DNA of 64,000 bases from an uncultured Psychroserpens sp. (lineage in GTDB: Bacteria; Bacteroidota; Bacteroidia; Flavobacteriales; Flavobacteriaceae). The DNA lies in NCBI GenBank assembly GCA_947489585.1, contig CANLEE010000007.1, positions 62,001 through 126,000 of the forward strand, read 5' to 3'. Positions 61,557 through 64,000 of this stretch are shown piece by piece (within the stretch, counting starts at the first letter, position 1; every line of letters begins with the position of its first letter). The notes beneath the pieces were generated by a model, which was not told the origin of the DNA, did no database searches, and was given only the letters and a program-made list of their open reading frames with translations. The position numbers and the translations under genes were made by a program.

Positions 61557-62540
61557 ATGAATCTTACTAAAAAAGTATTGTTATTTACGATATTGTTAAT
61601 CACTCAGTTGACCTTTGCCCAATATACAGAAGTGATTAATTCTAATAGACCTGGTGTTTCTAAAAGTGCATTTTCTGTAGGAACCAATGTACTACAATTT
61701 GAAGTTGGTCCATATATTATTAAAGAAGAGCATACACCTCTTATGTATGAAGTTTCTGGTTTTGGTGCTGACTTTACTGCACGCTACGGCCTATTTTTTG
61801 AGCAATTAGAAATCAATATAGAAGGGATTTACCAAAATGACACTTTTACAGATAATCGATCTTCAATTGCTTCTGAAGACAAACGTTCTAATTTCAAAAA
61901 CTTTGCAATAGGTGCTAAATATTTGGTTTATGATCCTTATAAAAATTCTGAAGAAGAAGACAAACCAAATTTATATAGCTACCATGCAAACCGTTCTTTT
62001 AAATGGAAATCACTAATTCCTGCAGTAGCTGTTTATGCTGGTATAAATCTTGATTCAAAAAATAATTCATTTACACCTCCAGGTGTAGAAGGAATTAGCC
62101 CGAAAATTATGGTGGCAACGCAGAATAACTTTTCTGGAGGTTGGGTTTTAGTTACTAATTTGGTTAAAGATAGAATTGGCACTGATTTTTCAGACTTTCA
62201 ATATATCATTACGTTAACACATTCTTTCAGCCCGCAATGGGTTGTTTTTGGAGAAACTCAAGGGATCAAGAGCGATTTCTACTCAGATAATTTATTTAGA
62301 TTTGGTGGTGGCTATTTATGGAACAAAGATTTTCAGTTAGACACTGCAGTGACTTTTAATAGTAAGGATACACCGTCAGTTTTTGGTGTTAACTTCGGAA
62401 TGTCATACCGCTTTGATTTTCATGTTGATAAAGAAACAGATAATGGTAATTCTCGAGAAGATGCCGACAAAAGGAAGCCGAAAAAGAAAAAGAATAAAAA
62501 GAAAAGAACAGATGATTTTGACGATGACGGAAGTCTTTAA
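61557..62540 (+). CDS. Outer-membrane transporter-like protein (MetA-pathway type)
   Basis: A 327-residue secreted protein. The signal peptide ends at TFAQ. The start YTEVINSNRPGVSKSAFSVG, then LQFEVGPYIIKEEH, and repeated amphipathic strands match the phenol-degradation MetA-type outer-membrane family. A charged tail follows (RKPKKKKNKKKRTDDFDDDG), unusual for a barrel: Lys-rich, then Asp-rich. It is followed 12 bases later by the GNAT-like gene. Confidence 0.8.
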   Translation: MNLTKKVLLFTILLITQLTFAQYTEVINSNRPGVSKSAFSVGTNVLQFEVGPYIIKEEHTPLMYEVSGFGADFTARYGLFFEQLEINIEGIYQNDTFTDNRSSIASEDKRSNFKNFAIGAKYLVYDPYKNSEEEDKPNLYSYHANRSFKWKSLIPAVAVYAGINLDSKNNSFTPPGVEGISPKIMVATQNNFSGGWVLVTNLVKDRIGTDFSDFQYIITLTHSFSPQWVVFGETQGIKSDFYSDNLFRFGGGYLWNKDFQLDTAVTFNSKDTPSVFGVNFGMSYRFDFHVDKETDNGNSREDADKRKPKKKKNKKKRTDDFDDDGSL

Positions 62541-62552
62541 GCTTTATTATGT

Positions 62553-63674
62553 ATGATTAGTGTTAAAGAAATCCATTCTAAGAGAGATCTAAAAAAGTTT
62601 GTTAAGTTTCCTTTTAAGCTCAATAAAAACTCAAAATCTTGGGTACCTCCTATTATCAACGAAGAGTTAAAAACGTTTGATCAAAACATCAACCCCGTTT
62701 TTAAAGATGCCGAAGCTCGTTTTTTCTTAGCATACAAAAACAATGAAATTGTTGGTCGTATTGCTGCTATCATCAATTGGTTAGAAGTTAAAGGTAAAAA
62801 TGAAAAAAAGATGCGTTTTGGCTGGTTTGACGTTATTGATGATATTAACGTAACCGAAGCCTTATTAAAAAAAGTTCATGAAATTGGTAAGCAACATGAT
62901 TTGAAATATGTTGAGGGTCCAGTAGGGTTTTCAAACTTAGACAAAGTTGGTGTTCTTACTGAAGGTTTTGATGAGATTGGAAGTATGATCACATGGCATA
63001 ATTTACCATATTACGCCTCACATTTTGAGCAATTGGGCTATAATGTTGCCAAAAGATACTCAGAAAATGTGATGGAATTTAAAAATATATTACCTGAGTT
63101 TTTCTCAAGAGTGCAGACCTTAATTAAAAAACGTTACGAACTTCGTGCCTTAAACTTCAGCACTAATAAAGACATCATGTCTTATACAGATGAAATGTTT
63201 GAGGTATTTACTAAATCTCATGCAGTCTTATCTTCTTTTGTTGAAATCAATGATGAGCAGCGCGAGTATTTTAAGAAAAAATTTATTGGTTTTCTTAATC
63301 CTGAGTATGTAAAATTCGTGTTAGATAAAGATGATAAACTTGTTGGGTTTGGTATTGTAACACCATCATATGCAAAGGCACTTCAAAAAATGAAAGGGAA
63401 ATTATTTCCTTTTGGAGTTCGTCATCTATTACATGCAAAAAAACACGCAAAGACAGTAACGTTCTATCTAATAGGTGTATTACCTGAATATCAAAACAAA
63501 GGTGTTACAGCAATTATTTTTCATGAATTTCATAAAACGTTTTCAGAGAAAGGTATAGAACTTTGTATTAGAGGTCCAGAGTTAGATGATAATGAAGCGA
63601 TTCATAAGTTATGGAAAAACTTCAAACCTATAACCAATAAAAGACGTTGTACGTTTAAAAAAGATATTGCATAA
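62553..63674 (+). CDS. GNAT-like protein, YghO type
   Basis: A 373-residue protein. Features are IHSKRDLKKFVKFPFKLNKN and SKSWVPPIINEELKTFDQNI at the start, ARFFLAYKNNEIVGRIAAII, GPVGFSNLDKVGVLTEGFDE, and a C-terminal acetyltransferase-like half (VTFYLIGVLPEYQNKGVTAI with the acetyl-CoA loop QNKGV). YghO-like proteins are conserved in many bacteria and of unknown substrate. It lies in the same transcript as the gene before it and ends at a terminator. Confidence 0.82.
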   Translation: MISVKEIHSKRDLKKFVKFPFKLNKNSKSWVPPIINEELKTFDQNINPVFKDAEARFFLAYKNNEIVGRIAAIINWLEVKGKNEKKMRFGWFDVIDDINVTEALLKKVHEIGKQHDLKYVEGPVGFSNLDKVGVLTEGFDEIGSMITWHNLPYYASHFEQLGYNVAKRYSENVMEFKNILPEFFSRVQTLIKKRYELRALNFSTNKDIMSYTDEMFEVFTKSHAVLSSFVEINDEQREYFKKKFIGFLNPEYVKFVLDKDDKLVGFGIVTPSYAKALQKMKGKLFPFGVRHLLHAKKHAKTVTFYLIGVLPEYQNKGVTAIIFHEFHKTFSEKGIELCIRGPELDDNEAIHKLWKNFKPITNKRRCTFKKDIA

Positions 63675-63703
63675 AAAATCCGATTCATATGAATCGGATT
63701 TTT
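63673..63703. terminator. Bidirectional terminator
   Basis: AAAAATCCGATTCAT / ATGAATCGGATTTTT, a perfect 15-base palindrome between convergent genes. Confidence 0.85.
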
Positions 63704-63732
63704 AATTGAATAAATATATCTATCTTTTTACG

Positions 63733-64000
63733 TTATTCACCCATCGCAGCCATAACTGCAGCTGATAAACGCTTATATGTTCCATTATGCAAACGCTCTC
63801 TAATTGCATCAAATGCATCAAGTGTTTCTTCAACATCTTTTAATGTATGTGTTGCTGTAGGTATCATTCTCAACAAGATTAATCCCTTTGGAATTACTGG
63901 ATACACAACAATAGAGCAGAAGATTCCATAGTTTTCGCGTAAATCACGAACTAAAGCCATCGCTTCTGGAATACTTCCTTTTAAATATACCGGAGTTACA
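63733..64000 (-). CDS. Alpha-oxoamine synthase family PLP enzyme, 5' part outside window
   Basis: This is the last 88 or so residues of a fold-type I PLP enzyme. Read from the right edge, it begins VTPVYLKGSIPEAMALVRDL and continues YGIFCSIVVYPVIPKGLILL, RMIPTATHTLKDVEETLDAF, which matches the C-terminal domain of 2-amino-3-ketobutyrate CoA ligase, serine palmitoyltransferase or AONS enzymes. These join an acyl-CoA and an amino acid with loss of CO2. The active-site Lys lies outside the window, so the substrate cannot be named. Confidence 0.85.
   Translation of the reverse strand, partial: VTPVYLKGSIPEAMALVRDLRENYGIFCSIVVYPVIPKGLILLRMIPTATHTLKDVEETLDAFDAIRERLHNGTYKRLSAAVMAAMGE

Overview
The window looks like a chromosomal segment from a marine-type member of the Flavobacteriaceae (Bacteroidota), close in style to Winogradskyella, Psychroserpens or Olleya. 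The evidence is the strong AT bias, repeated -7 boxes of the form TAnnTTTG just upstream of starts, almost no Shine-Dalgarno sites, and many families typical of the group (DUF3570, DUF4266, DUF5916, DUF4834, DUF937, DUF3667, TIGR02757, BatA, CarboxypepD_reg-like TonB receptors). No rRNA, tRNA, CRISPR array, insertion sequence or prophage was seen. Both edges cut a gene.

Layout. 1-7180: a truncated FAD/4Fe-4S oxidoreductase, a small outer-membrane barrel protein, DinB and AsnC-type proteins, an M14 peptidase divergent from an XRE regulator with palindromic operators between them, and two lipoproteins. 7194-10165: a compact thioredoxin / ApbE / DUF4266 / DUF3570 operon, a periplasmic flavin-transfer locus of unknown purpose. 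10284-18245: topoisomerase IV (parE, two unknown genes, parC), then ychF, an SRPBCC gene and a broken beta/gamma-crystallin gene. 18362-25450: a secreted CarboxypepD_reg-like protein, a ferredoxin divergent from an acyl-CoA reductase, serC-serA, DUF937 and two small membrane or lipoprotein genes. 25450-28873: a histidine-rich small protein, TonB receptor and lipoprotein, probably one metal-uptake operon. 28920-36903: folE, a DUF5916 barrel, a LolD-like ATPase, TIGR02757, an M61 peptidase and small unknowns.

37008-43529: a GT2 glycosyltransferase, then a long same-strand run from a BatA protein through a dihydroorotase-like protein lacking its metal ligands to an esterase, lipoprotein, GNAT enzyme and a 55-residue membrane protein. 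43548-52621: an EF-hand protein, a PhnP-like hydrolase, a conserved unknown, a REP-like palindrome doublet, bcp divergent from nth, a 47-residue ORF, an ECF sigma factor, uvrA and DUF3667. 52848-55612: two paralogous secreted proteins, each behind a sigma-54-like promoter and followed by the same 3' motif, flanking a 2-oxoglutarate dioxygenase. 55722-61270: DUF4834, YfhO, a glycosyltransferase and a flippase on the minus strand, a surface-glycan group. 61557-64000: an outer-membrane transporter-like protein, a GNAT-like protein and the end of an alpha-oxoamine synthase.

Best candidates for new biology are the ApbE/DUF4266/DUF3570 locus, the sigma-54 paralog pair, the metal-ligand-free dihydroorotase homolog, and a clamp-binding-like QxxLF C-terminus on ParC. 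Function calls come from reading motifs and remembered family features; no database search was run.
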